Part shown: positions 18,541 to 27,469 of the stretch, one piece after another
Numbering within the stretch: position 1 is the first letter of the stretch
Layout of the letters: every line of letters starts with the position of its first letter
Source: Ricordea florida
Lineage: Eukaryota; Cnidaria; Anthozoa; Corallimorpharia; Ricordeidae
Assembly (NCBI GenBank): GCA_949710005.1
Contig: OX453272.1
Coordinates: 2,614,196 to 2,678,195 of the forward strand
Length of the DNA: 64,000 nt
Direction: 5' to 3'
The notes under the pieces: model-generated
What the model was told of the DNA's origin: nothing
Seen by the model: the letters and a program-made list of their open reading frames with translations, nothing else
Databases searched by the model: none
Position numbers and translations under genes: made by a program

Positions 18541-20115
18541 ATGACACTAAAAGATTTCAGAAATAGGTATCCAAATGCTGATCTAAATCAATTTGAATTT
18601 GTATCTGATCAGTATGGTGGTTACATTAAATGGAAAGTGAATGGTATAACGATAATGTCAAATGATGATCCTACTGGAAAAACCTGGACTGATGATCTTT
18701 CTCCTAATTTGAAAAAACTTTTATGGGAAAATTTAGGACTAAGTGAATCGAATAACTTGAGTTCATTCCCAAAGAGTTTAACCACGACTAACCAAAGCTA
18801 TCCTATACCAGCTATTAACTTTGATGATTTTACAAGCGATATAACAAAAATGTTAACTTTATTAGATATATACGTTTCAAATACGAAAAAATTCACAGCA
18901 AAAATGAGAAACATATTTGTCAATCAAGTTGTTACTTTCAAATTTGGAAAGCAAAGTAGAAAATGGTTGAATGGGCCTGATATGAACTATTGGCCTCAAC
19001 AACTAAACTTTGCAGTTTGGTGTGCAACATCTGGTTGTGGGATTAGTCCTTTTGAAAGTCTAAATTATCCTAAAGTAGTGAATAGCTTCATTAAGTTTCA
19101 TATATATTTCACAATAAGACGGATATTATATGAATTAAGCCTTCCCTTACCTGATGAGCAACCTTTTGTAATAAACAATAATCCATATAATAAAGTAGCA
19201 TATCATCGATTGTGTGCAGAATTTAGCGTATCAAAAAACTCAGACTTTAGATGGAAAGGTGGTAGAAACGGTGGATTGGGAGATATATTTCTTGATTATG
19301 GTGCAGGATATCATGGAAAAGGAGGGGGATATCAAAATGTACATATTATAAGGAATTATGATCATGAAGCAGATCAATGGCCTGGTGAAGGTGGTAAATT
19401 TGCTGATGACGGTGGTAAGAAAGAAAAAGGTGACCTAATCTCATTCATTCGTAATGATGACTTTGCCGATTTCAAATATGGTTGGTTTATTCCTACAAGT
19501 GGGCATGGTCTCACTAAAGCCGGACTTGGTAGATTGAATCGATCAGCTGAAGCTTTTGTTTACTGCATATTAGGAGCACAAGCCAACACTAGAAATTCGA
19601 TTTATGGTAATGGTGGTGGAGCCATTGAAACACAACAAGAATTCTTATCTTTATTTGAAAGTAGTGTTTTAGAAGATGATATTTCTAATTCGATTAAAAA
19701 TTATCAAAAATCTGTACAGGAAACGAAATTACGGCTTGATTTAGCTGTTGCACCAGGTATATGGTTGATGCCAAGTAATATGATCATAAACACAGAGAGT
19801 GTGGTTGGATATAATAACAAACTTATGAAAGCGACTGGCGATATGAAATTTGGGGTGAATAATTCCATAAACACTGAAACAAAACCTGTTGGAATAAGTC
19901 ATAACTTAGGATCTTCGAAAGTAAATTTACCTCATATAACAGAAACTAAACCAAACCCTTTACTGGCAGAAGCGAAACTAAAACCAAAACCCTCAACTCT
20001 GAATGAAAGACCCGAAGGGCCCCGGAGGAAGTCGGACGTGACCACACAACATGAAGATAATATATTAGCATTTATAATTGTCTCTAGTGTATTTGCGTGG
20101 TATCTATTTCGGTAG
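18541..20115 (+). CDS. Large conserved protein with C-terminal anchor (524 aa)
   Basis: Unknown function. Conserved blocks: YGGYIKWKVNGITIMSNDDP (about 25-44), NFAVWCATSGCGISPFE, a following FHIYFTIRRIL, DIFLDYGAGYHGKGGGYQ, and GRLNRSAEAFVYCILGAQAN. The C-terminus ends with a hydrophobic span (AFIIVSSVFAWYLF). A proline/lysine-rich linker before it contains hairpin-encoded residues (ERPEGPRR). It is the largest non-replicative protein of the element, so it could be a second structural or host-interaction protein. It is less likely than the 412-residue protein to be the capsid because its pattern is less beta-rich. Confidence 0.75.
   Translation: MTLKDFRNRYPNADLNQFEFVSDQYGGYIKWKVNGITIMSNDDPTGKTWTDDLSPNLKKLLWENLGLSESNNLSSFPKSLTTTNQSYPIPAINFDDFTSDITKMLTLLDIYVSNTKKFTAKMRNIFVNQVVTFKFGKQSRKWLNGPDMNYWPQQLNFAVWCATSGCGISPFESLNYPKVVNSFIKFHIYFTIRRILYELSLPLPDEQPFVINNNPYNKVAYHRLCAEFSVSKNSDFRWKGGRNGGLGDIFLDYGAGYHGKGGGYQNVHIIRNYDHEADQWPGEGGKFADDGGKKEKGDLISFIRNDDFADFKYGWFIPTSGHGLTKAGLGRLNRSAEAFVYCILGAQANTRNSIYGNGGGAIETQQEFLSLFESSVLEDDISNSIKNYQKSVQETKLRLDLAVAPGIWLMPSNMIINTESVVGYNNKLMKATGDMKFGVNNSINTETKPVGISHNLGSSKVNLPHITETKPNPLLAEAKLKPKPSTLNERPEGPRRKSDVTTQHEDNILAFIIVSSVFAWYLFR
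20005..20036. repeat. Hairpin unit near the end of the 524-aa gene
   Basis: GACCC-GAA-GGGCC followed by a CCGGAGG block, in frame, encoding part of a Pro/Arg-rich linker. Confidence 0.6.
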
Positions 20116-20341
20116 TTCATAACCATTTCACGTGATTATCATTGTTTGTAAATTAGTGTTCACGTGTAGAACAATAGATTGCATACTTTTACGACATAGC
20201 AACAAGCAAAATGTAAAGTGGATTTGAAATCGAAAAGTAGATTTTATGTTTACTTTAAAAAGGTCGGTTTCTAACGTCGCTCAGGAATGTGATTACGTCA
20301 ATGCAAATTTTGTTATGTAACACTTGATTGCGTTATATAAC
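20116..20341. other. Spacer between convergent element genes
   Basis: AT-rich, with no open frame, promoter box or clear hairpin. It separates the rightward gene block from the two leftward genes at the right end. Confidence 0.5.
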
Positions 20342-20905
20342 TTAATCTTCTCTCCATACTTCTTCTTCCAAAAACTTTAACTCATCAATATCAACACACC
20401 ATTCTAAATATCTGCTTGGCTTCCATGCTTCAAACATCAGATCATCATACAAGTCTTTGTAGAATTTGCGTTTATGTAATATCTTATCTTCATTTACGTG
20501 TATATAAACATGTAATGATTTAACAATAAACTTGTTATCAAATTCATTAATATCACGTTCCCTATCATAATAAGCATAATATTGATCGAAGTAATGAAAA
20601 TATGGCTTATCATAACCTTTAACATAATCTTTTAATATTCCATGAAAAGAATTTAATGCTGATTTTACAAAATTATCAACACATATTCCATGAACATCAA
20701 AATTTATAGCAGATTTAAAAACAATAACATAATCAACATCATCACAATAATTAGAATAAGTAATTACAAATTTAATATATTGTTCATAATAATTAATAAA
20801 CTCTCGATTTTTTGATATATTTTTTAACAAATCTTCTTTTATTTCCTTTATAAAATCGCAAAAACTCAGTTCTTTTTTATTATAATATTTAAATACCATC
20901 TTCAT
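20342..20905 (-). CDS. Hypothetical Polinton protein (187 aa)
   Basis: Not recognised. Rich in Tyr, Asp, Lys and Phe, with no membrane span or metal-binding cluster. Two close starts exist (20905 and 20899). A TTTAAAGA box on the minus strand at 20937-20930 lies 24 bases upstream, which supports expression from the element. The homologous region of element 2 is outside the window. Confidence 0.65.
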   Translation of the reverse strand: MKMVFKYYNKKELSFCDFIKEIKEDLLKNISKNREFINYYEQYIKFVITYSNYCDDVDYVIVFKSAINFDVHGICVDNFVKSALNSFHGILKDYVKGYDKPYFHYFDQYYAYYDRERDINEFDNKFIVKSLHVYIHVNEDKILHKRKFYKDLYDDLMFEAWKPSRYLEWCVDIDELKFLEEEVWRED

Positions 20906-20929
20906 CTTTTTTTAATAATTTAATTTATA

Positions 20930-20937
20930 TCTTTAAA
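20930..20937 (-). promoter_or_regulatory. TTTAAAGA promoter-like box, minus strand
   Basis: Lies 24 bases before the 187-residue gene on its coding strand. It shows that the motif follows gene orientation. Confidence 0.6.
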
Positions 20938-20970
20938 TTAATATTAAAAATTCAAATTTTATTTTTATGT

Positions 20971-21363
20971 TTAACAACATTCTTTACATTGTCTCTTTTG
21001 TTTATTATGTTTACATATTCCTTTGCCTTTACACTCTATACAGATATACCTTTGTAATTTGTGTTCACATATTTGAGAACCTTTACATTCTTTACAATAT
21101 GACTTAATTTTATTATGTTCACATAGTTGAGATCCTCCGCACTCTTTACAAAAATATTTACACTTTCCATGAATACAAATATAATTATTATTATTATTAT
21201 TATTGATAGTATCTTTTGGTATTAATTTAATAATCTCCTCATATGAAAATTTTTTTAACTCATTAATAAAATCTTCTTTACGCATTCTAGATCGTCCTTT
21301 AATTTTCAACTCTTTTGAAATTTTTTTTAATTCCACAAATTTTAATCTTTGTAACTTTTCCAT
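20971..21363 (-). CDS. SAP-like plus zinc-ribbon repeat protein (130 aa)
   Basis: Residues 1-42 are a basic helical domain with IKGRSRMRKEDF, closely matching the first residues of the element 2 polymerase (IKGRSKLRKKSEL). An Asn run follows (about 53-59), then four tandem units of about 17 residues with the pattern C-x-H-x(6-8)-C-x-x-C, such as CEHNKIKSYCKECKGSQ. Repeats of this type are known from giant-virus proteins and probably bind zinc. The start codon and promoter box lie inside the right TIR. The protein could bind the element ends, but that is inference. Confidence 0.75.
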   Translation of the reverse strand: MEKLQRLKFVELKKISKELKIKGRSRMRKEDFINELKKFSYEEIIKLIPKDTINNNNNNNYICIHGKCKYFCKECGGSQLCEHNKIKSYCKECKGSQICEHKLQRYICIECKGKGICKHNKQKRQCKECC

Positions 21364-21663
21364 TTATACTTTCTTAAGTTAATTCTTTAAATTAACATTA
21401 AAAATTCAAAAATTTATTTTCTTTCTTGGTAAAATCTCTGTTTAATTTTCTGATAAATCTTTGATTAATTTTTGCGTATTTTGCGGATATCGGGAGCGGA
21501 TAGGGCGAACGGTCCTCCGGACCTACCCGCAAAGCGGAAGCCCTCCCCGCAAAGCGGAAACTTTTGTAAACGGGAAAAAAATCTCTGTTTAATTTTCTGA
21601 TAAATCGTTGAATATTTTTTTTTATTAATATTTTGTCCCCGTATCCGTGAAATACATATCTCT
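21351..21663 (-). repeat. Right terminal inverted repeat of element 1
   Basis: Mirror copy of 6389-6701 with one mismatch. It ends at 21663 and is followed by CATGAA, matching the left flank. It contains the promoter box and first codons of the minus-strand gene starting at 21363. Confidence 0.95.
21384..21391 (-). promoter_or_regulatory. TTTAAAGA promoter-like box in the right TIR
   Basis: Exact mirror of the box at 6661-6668, serving the minus-strand gene at 21363. Confidence 0.6.
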
Positions 21664-21939
21664 CATGAAGTTAATGTTCATTGCCGCATACTGAGTAAGG
21701 GACTGAGTAATTTGTTTAATTATGTAATTTGATATAATATTTTTGGAGTATAAGCTCAGAGCATTTTATTTAAATCATTGGTTCCTTTTGTATTGCCTTG
21801 TGGGGTAGAGAGCTCATGGTTTTTTCTCAGCAACTTTGGTAAATTGGTTTTGTAAATTGTACTGGTACACTTGAGCTGCACTGTTCTTTAATACATGTAG
21901 CATGTCAGTTTGTTTTTCTTTATTTTTGTCGGTTTGCTT

Positions 21940-22745
21940 TTAACTGTTGTCTTTACGAAAATTTGAGTGTTACCGCTTAAATACTGTAGTACATTTACTG
22001 GATCATGTATCTTATGGGGGTGCCTTGACCGATACATCGGTCGACCCATCGTTTGAGATCGGTCAATGTCTCGACCGATATACTCGACCGATACTCGGTC
22101 GTCATATTTACCATGTATCGGTCGAGCACCGATCGAGACATCGACCGATATCTTGATCGATGTGTCGACGGATGTATTGGTCGAGGCCCCAATAAGGTAC
22201 ATGATCCCCATTTTCTTAGTTAAAGGCATATTTCAATTTAACTTTTTTTCTGAGACCTCATTAAAGGCAGTAAATTCATGTTTGTTGACAAGTACATTTA
22301 ATAAAACTTAAATGTCATTAAAGACATCTTAAAGCGTTCCTTACCCTTTAAGAAGCTTTAAGAAGCTTTATGGCTTAAATTAAACATTCTCATCAGGTTT
22401 AAGTGCCATATAAATCTTTCCTAAAGATTTATAAATGTGATTTTTAACTGTTGTCTTTACGAAGATTTAAGTGTTACCACTTAAATACAGTATTACATTT
22501 ACTTAACCTTTAATGGGAAAATTAAAGTTAGTTAAAGGCACATTTCAATTTAAGTTACCTTTCCAAGACCCAATTAAAGGCAGTAAATTCATGTTTGTTG
22601 ACAAATACATTTAATAAAACTTAAATGTCATTAAAAACATCTTTAAGCTTTTCTTGCCCTTTAAGAACTTTAAGAAGCTTTACGGCTTAAATTAAACATT
22701 CTCATCAAGTTTAAGTGCCATTTAATTTTTTCTTAAAAGTTCATA
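21940..22745. repeat. Tandem duplication of a roughly 300-base unit
   Basis: Blocks such as TTGTCTTTACGA, TTAAATACTGTA, AAACTTAAATGTCATTAAA and TTAAACATTCTCATCA occur once in about 21940-22439 and again in 22440-22745. The first copy is longer because it holds an inserted element at 22000-22207. Confidence 0.75.
22000..22207. mobile_element. Short inverted-repeat element rich in GGTCGA motifs
   Basis: Ends are near-perfect inverted repeats: GGATCATGTATCTTATGGGG on the left and CCCCAATAAGGTACATGATC on the right. The interior contains over ten copies of CGACCGATA or its complement. The neighbouring duplicate at 22440-22745 lacks the insertion and so provides an empty site. Confidence 0.6.
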
Positions 22746-23109
22746 AATGTATTAATTCGCCCTGTGGTTGAAACCAAACTTCTCAATCGACACACTAAAT
22801 GACAACGTCGACAACGAGGAAAGCTGCCAGTGAAAGCGCTACATTCTGCAATTTGCCGCCAAGAGAAAATTCCCGCGGGAGTATTTCTTAGCCGTCGACA
22901 GGGGAGATGTTTATATGATTAAAGGACATAAAAATTTGAAATCTTTCATCAGTTTGCTTCTCATTCAAAAGTAGTGCATTCAGAAGATCATTTTCTGAAG
23001 AAGGTTTGTTTAGAAGTCGGTTTTCCAAGTCAAGTGTCAAGTTTAAGGGAAAGTGGAAAGTGCGAGTGCTGAGTCACGCATCAGTGAGCAAATATTATGC
23101 AGACAAAAC

Positions 23110-23511
23110 TTATGCAAATTTGTGGTCCATAGCACGGAGTCTTTCCACTTCTCGGCTTTCTTCGCTACAATTTTGTCTGTTTTCCACAGCACGGAGTCTT
23201 TCCGCTTCTCGGCTTTCTTCGCTACAATTTTGTCTGTTTTCCACAGCACAGAGTCTTTGCGCTTCTCGGCTTTCTTCGCTAAAATTTTGTCTGTTTTCCA
23301 CAGCACGAAGTCTTTTCGCTTCTCGGCATTCTTCGCTACAATTTTGTGTGTTTTCCACAGCACGGAATCTTTCCGCTTCTCGGCGTTCTTCGTTAACATT
23401 TTGTCTATTTTCTCGAGCCCGGACTCTTTCTGCTTGTCGGCGTTCTTCGCTATAATTTCGTCTCCTTTCTCTTTCCCGAGCGCGCCTTCTTTGGCGATCT
23501 ACTTCGCTCAT
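23110..23511 (-). CDS. Repeat protein exon with 19-residue repeats
   Basis: On the minus strand there are 133 residues of Arg/Glu-rich tandem units of 19 residues (RAVENRQNCSEESREAERL and variants), preceded by a basic MSEVDRQRRRARERERR. Similar short charged repeats occur in animal DNA-binding STPR-type proteins and in some transposon proteins. The repeat length here differs from the 23-residue STPR unit, so the family is uncertain. The frame runs into AMDHKFA and a stop. Whether it is an expressed gene is unclear, but codon-level conservation of the repeat on this strand is better than on the others. Confidence 0.4.
   Translation of the reverse strand: MSEVDRQRRRARERERRRNYSEERRQAERVRARENRQNVNEERREAERFRAVENTQNCSEECREAKRLRAVENRQNFSEESREAQRLCAVENRQNCSEESREAERLRAVENRQNCSEESREVERLRAMDHKFA
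23140..23400. repeat. 57-base tandem repeat
   Basis: About four and a half copies of a 57-base unit (TCTTTCCGCTTCTCGGC start) with a few substitutions each. Because 57 is a multiple of three, every frame stays periodic, which explains the overlapping open frames on both strands. Confidence 0.9.
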
Positions 23512-23965
23512 TCTTCCTCAGTTAATTCTTGCTCTCTTTCCCGTTGCTCTTCACCTGAACCCTGTGTTCTGCAAGTTATATTTTCTCTGCTATTGTTTGT
23601 TGACATAGCAATAGAAATTGTTTCGTTTATCCTTTAGTAAAACTTTAACAGTGTAGAGTAGTAATATTGTGTCTCAAAAGACGATGAACTGAAAATTTCT
23701 TTTTCAGTCGTCAACGCAATTTCCCGCCAAAAATATGCGGGCTACCAGAACAGCTTCCAAATAAATCACGTCACTTCGATGAGTTGACACATGAGCCCAC
23801 AATATGGTCATGTGATGCTGGTCAGTGGCTATACCGTTTTGACAGCTGTCAATTGACCATATTGTGAATGTCCAATATAAAAGATGTGGATTTGCCAAGA
23901 CAAGCCTGAGATACCCCTCCCTTCCTTTTGATATTCTCCCCTACCCTACCCGTACAATCTGTAGA

Positions 23966-24000
23966 CGCGTACGTACGGACGTACGTACGTACGTACGCTC
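23966..24000. repeat. (CGTA)n palindromic run
   Basis: Repeated ACGTACGT forms a self-complementary tract. It is followed at about 24066 by a GC palindrome (CGCGCTTCGCGCG). Confidence 0.8.
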
Positions 24001-24084
24001 GGTCAGTCACGTGACAACCAAAAGAAAAGAGGTTGACCATATTCCATGAGTATGGGGCTCTGCTCCACGCGCGCTTCGCGCGCG

Positions 24085-24196
24085 GGAGCCCCGCTACTAG
24101 ACCTACTAGTGTGTTATACTATTAGATATATACCAGATATACTAGTATGTTATACTTAGCAATTATTCCACGAAATCGAGTCGTATATGAGCTAAT

Positions 24197-24229
<33 letters not shown>

Positions 24230-25370
24230 AGCTCATATACGACGAGATTGAGTGGAATAATTGTTTTATTATATCTCTAAACCCTCGCTTATGAGACACT
24301 GGAATTAGTTTGTACGACAAGAATTGACTTTGTTATTGTTTTTGAACTGAACCATGTTGTCGAGCCGACATATTGTAAAGCCGATGTGTAAAAAAGTTTC
24401 AAACACGAGTCCGGCTCGTTTTTAAACATCTCTTTAATGCACTTGTCAATTTTTTTTTCGAGTTAGCAAATTAGTTTGAGAATTTTAAAGTGAAAAAAGT
24501 AGGCAGAAATAAAATAAAAACTCAGTTTACGGGCTTCACAGTTCTTTCAAAATGGCGGCTGTTTGTAAGAGTTTCACTTTCGTTCGTAATAAACGATTTC
24601 GCAATATAGTTTGCTCACTTACCGTCGAATAATTTCATCCCATATTTATTTGCTTCGGTAGTATTTTTTGGTGTATGATTGTTAAGCTTGACTTGAATTT
24701 CTCCCTGTCTAATTCAAGAAATCGTCCCTCCATGATGGCCGTTTTCCGTGCCAATGGTATATGAGCTGATATAGAATGAGTAGAGAACCAATCAGAGCGC
24801 GCGTTTGCTCATATACAAGGGTTGCAGATATAATAATAATAGATATATCATTACCAGATATACTAGATCTACTAGTACGTTATACTATTACATATATACC
24901 AGATTACTAGATCTACTAGTATGTTATACTAGTAGGTATATACTAGATCAGATATACTAGATCTGTTAGTATTTTATACTATTAGACATATACCAGATAT
25001 ATACTAGATCTAATAGTATGTTATACTAGTAGATACATACTAGATCTACTAGTATGCTATACTATTAGATATATACTAGATCTACTAGTATGTTATACTT
25101 GACAATTTTTCCACGAAATCGAGTCGTATATAAGCGAATAGCCAACGAGGCGCATAGCGCCGAGTTGGCTATAGTTCATGTACGACGATAGATTGATATA
25201 TAATAGATATACTAGATCTATTAGTATGTTATGCTAGTATATATACTACCAGATGTACTAGATCTACCAGATATATATAGAATAAATATACTAGATCTAC
25301 TAGTATGTTATACGAGTAGATGTATACTAGATATACCAGATCTACTAATTGCGATTCGATTTACTAGTGA
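24085..25370. repeat. Satellite array built on ACTAGATCTACTAGTATG
   Basis: A degenerate tandem array of roughly 45-base units made of TACTAGATCTACTAGTATGT, ATACTATTAGATATATACC and CAGATATACTAG. The unit itself contains palindromes (CTAGATCTAG, ACTAGT). Two other inserted sequences interrupt it at about 24165-24265 and 25105-25190. Confidence 0.85.
24165..24265. repeat. Long palindrome inside the satellite
   Basis: Left arm ATTCCACGAAATCGAGTCGT plus ATATGAGCTAATAGCCAAC pairs with GTTGGCTATAGCTCATATAC plus GACGAGATTGAGTGGAAT; the centre is GGCGCGTAGCGCC. A second, shortened copy is at 25105-25190. It is probably a small foldback MITE. Confidence 0.8.
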
Positions 25371-25399
25371 AATAGCCCTGATTCATTCACGATAAATTT

Positions 25400-26190
25400 A
25401 TTGATCTTTCCTATTTTACTTTTAATTTATCTCGTATTTAATGATAATTTTAATATATTTGTTGTCTTTATTTTTCATTGATTGTAGCAAGTTCTTTGTA
25501 CATAGGCACCGCAGCATAACATATTTTTGGGTTTTTATTATTCCTGTAAAGCGCTACTGCCTAACGTATGTAAATAGCTTTATACGTGACAGTCCCGATA
25601 CTATGCGCCAAAATATAGATGCTTGAAACAAAGGACAGTTATCCTGACTTATAACCCACCGATTAATTTTCGTGCCATCTTATTAGCTATTTTGGGTAAC
25701 GTGGTGTCAAATAGCTGGACGGGTATCAGGCGATATACCCCGGCCGCATGGATATTTGCCCTGCAATTTTTCAGTCGCAAGAAAACATAACAAAGTCAGT
25801 CTCTTTCAAGTTTTTTTTACAATAAACTCGTTATAATCCAGTGACATCGTAATTTTAAAGTAGCTAGTTGCAATTGTAGCTCCGGATAAAACAGAAAATC
25901 AACAAAATAAGCTGCTGGTGTTTTTGGCCTGGAGGTGAGCAAAAGTTACGAACCTTTGGGCAATCAAATTCTTGAAAATCTCCCCACTGAAATGTGCAAA
26001 AAGGCTGGTTTTGCACAAGGTACACTTCCCCTTGTCTTTAAAGCTGCCGGTTGAGAAACTTTTCCAAGCAAAAAACGATAAACTACGCAAACGGTAAGTC
26101 GCTCCAGTGGTACAGTACACGACTAACCGTAGAACAACTATTCGAGTCATCCCTGAATACTATCGCACGATTTATAGCGAATGAAACTGT
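25400..26190. other. Host intergenic DNA
   Basis: No gene, RNA or repeat structure recognised apart from a (TGTTAC)n-like run near 26184. Confidence 0.5.
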
Positions 26191-26202
26191 TACTGTTACT
26201 GT

Positions 26203-26665
26203 TACTGCGCGATATGATTGGACCAAACAGCGTCCTTCATCAGAGTATAAAGGACGGTGCTCGCGTCATTCCCCGGCTTTACGCAGTGAAAAAAGTGGCG
26301 GAATTTTTCAAGGAAGAGTTTACCACCTTTTCGTTAAATATTCTGATCGAGCTCGTAAAAAGAATTCCTTAAACTTAGAATAATGCGAAGATGAGGAGCT
26401 CTAGGAAATGGTAGATATAGAGACTGATTTAAACGGCTAAGTCGGCAATTGTAAAAATGGGGAGTTAAAGTAAGAAAAACAGGACGACGACATCAACCAG
26501 GAAACCATCAAACAGTGGCGTTTTTGAAGGAAACAATAAAACTGCCGTGCAAAATACAATTTGGTTGATTTAAGTGCCAAGCTATGCAAAACAACAACGT
26601 GAAATGACCAATTTACAAGTCCTCTCTGAATGTTGACGGCAAAAATTCGAAATGGACTACTAACG
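26203..26665. mobile_element. Dispersed repeat family A, copy 1
   Basis: It matches 44755-45235 over its length, including GTATAAAGGACGGTGCTCGC, AAAAAAGTGGCGGAATTTTT and ACATCAACCAGGAAACCATC. No coding capacity or clear inverted ends are visible. A related 3' block (CCTGCGGCTCGTGTTTT and on) follows at 26716-26815 and recurs at 46063-46165. Confidence 0.75.
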
Positions 26666-27139
26666 GCGGGACCAATTGGAAATTCTATAGTTTCAAAGAA
26701 GTAGGGAAAAACACTCGCCTGCGGCTCGTGTTTTCCCCTACACTTCTTTCGTGCTCTCGTCACCTCTTGCGTGCTTTGCAAAAGAACAAAGCCCAGTGGA
26801 GGCTTATTTATTTGTTAACTACATACGTTTTTAAATTATAATTATTTCTATTATTATCTTAGCAAAAAACTTCAATGATAAATTAAAGTAGTTACTAATA
26901 TCAAAATGCTTATGTTAAAAATGCGAGCTTGAAAGCTAAATGAACAAGAGGTTTTCTTGCTAACTCATGGTTCGTGCTCGTTTTATCCAAAGACGTCTGC
27001 ATATTAAATAACATTACACTAAGTTTACCTCATTTTTTGATGACTGACGCCTCTTGCTTAGTTTCTTGACCTTCTGAAGTCACGAGGAAAAAGAAAATGT
27101 GAGATTTAGCTAATCTATCAAAGTGAAGCATTGATTTTT

Positions 27140-27420
27140 CAATGAAATGCAATCTAGGCTTGTTAATTATGCCGACGTTTCAAGCTTCTGACAATCGCCT
27201 TAATGATATACATGCAATGCAATGCACAGTTTGGACACCTGAAGGAAAAAGGAAGAGAGGAAGGCCTAAGACCACCTGGCGAAGAACAGTTGAAAGAGAG
27301 AGAGAGGAACAGTGCGGGATGGCGTACATGGAGTGAGGCAAGAGCTGCTGCAGCCAACAGAGAAAATTGGAGGCATTCTGTGGAGGCCTTATGTGACACG
27401 AGGCACAAAGAAGCTAGATA
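27140..27420 (+). mobile_element. LINE 3' fragment (end of a reverse transcriptase ORF)
   Basis: The translation includes GKRKRGRPKTTWRRTVERE and, after a frame break near 27335, ANRENWRHSVEALCDTRH. Together these resemble the C-terminal tail of non-LTR retrotransposon ORF2 proteins (GRP..TW...W..A..R..WR..V). The copy is frameshifted and short. The tetranucleotide run that follows is a usual LINE 3' tail. Confidence 0.6.
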
Positions 27421-27468
27421 GATAGCTAGCTAGCTAGCTAGATAGATAGATAGATTGATAGATAGATG
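27418..27468. repeat. (TAGA)n/(TAGC)n microsatellite
   Basis: Tetranucleotide repeat directly at the end of the LINE fragment. Confidence 0.9.
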
Positions 27469-27469
27469 T

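Larger units (their letters stand above)
6389..21663. mobile_element. Complete Polinton/Maverick element 1 (15.3 kb)
   Basis: The boundaries are set by inverted repeats 6389-6701 and 21351-21663. Each end begins AGAGATATG, matching the 5'-AG rule of Polintons. The flanks carry CATGA on both sides (6384-6388 and 21664-21668); allowing one lost A at the left junction, a 6-base CATGAA duplication is possible, the usual Polinton target-site size. The element encodes protein-primed-type PolB, a DDE integrase, a probable capsid protein and an A32-type ATPase, plus about nine further genes, most reading rightward. Size, ends and gene set all agree with the class. Near-identical TIRs suggest a young insertion, yet the polymerase carries a stop codon. 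Confidence 0.95.

Noticed and set aside
18541..20115. 524-residue protein as the major capsid protein
   Set aside because: Its sequence is less strand-rich and has a C-terminal membrane anchor; the 412-residue protein next to the integrase fits better. The choice is not certain.
23140..23400. CRISPR-like array
   Set aside because: The 57-base units are contiguous and show no unique spacers; the host is eukaryotic.
23006..23637. Plus-strand frames of 149 and 194 residues
   Set aside because: The 57-base repeat keeps all frames open; the Ser/Phe/Leu-rich readings look like shadows of the minus-strand Arg/Glu repeat.
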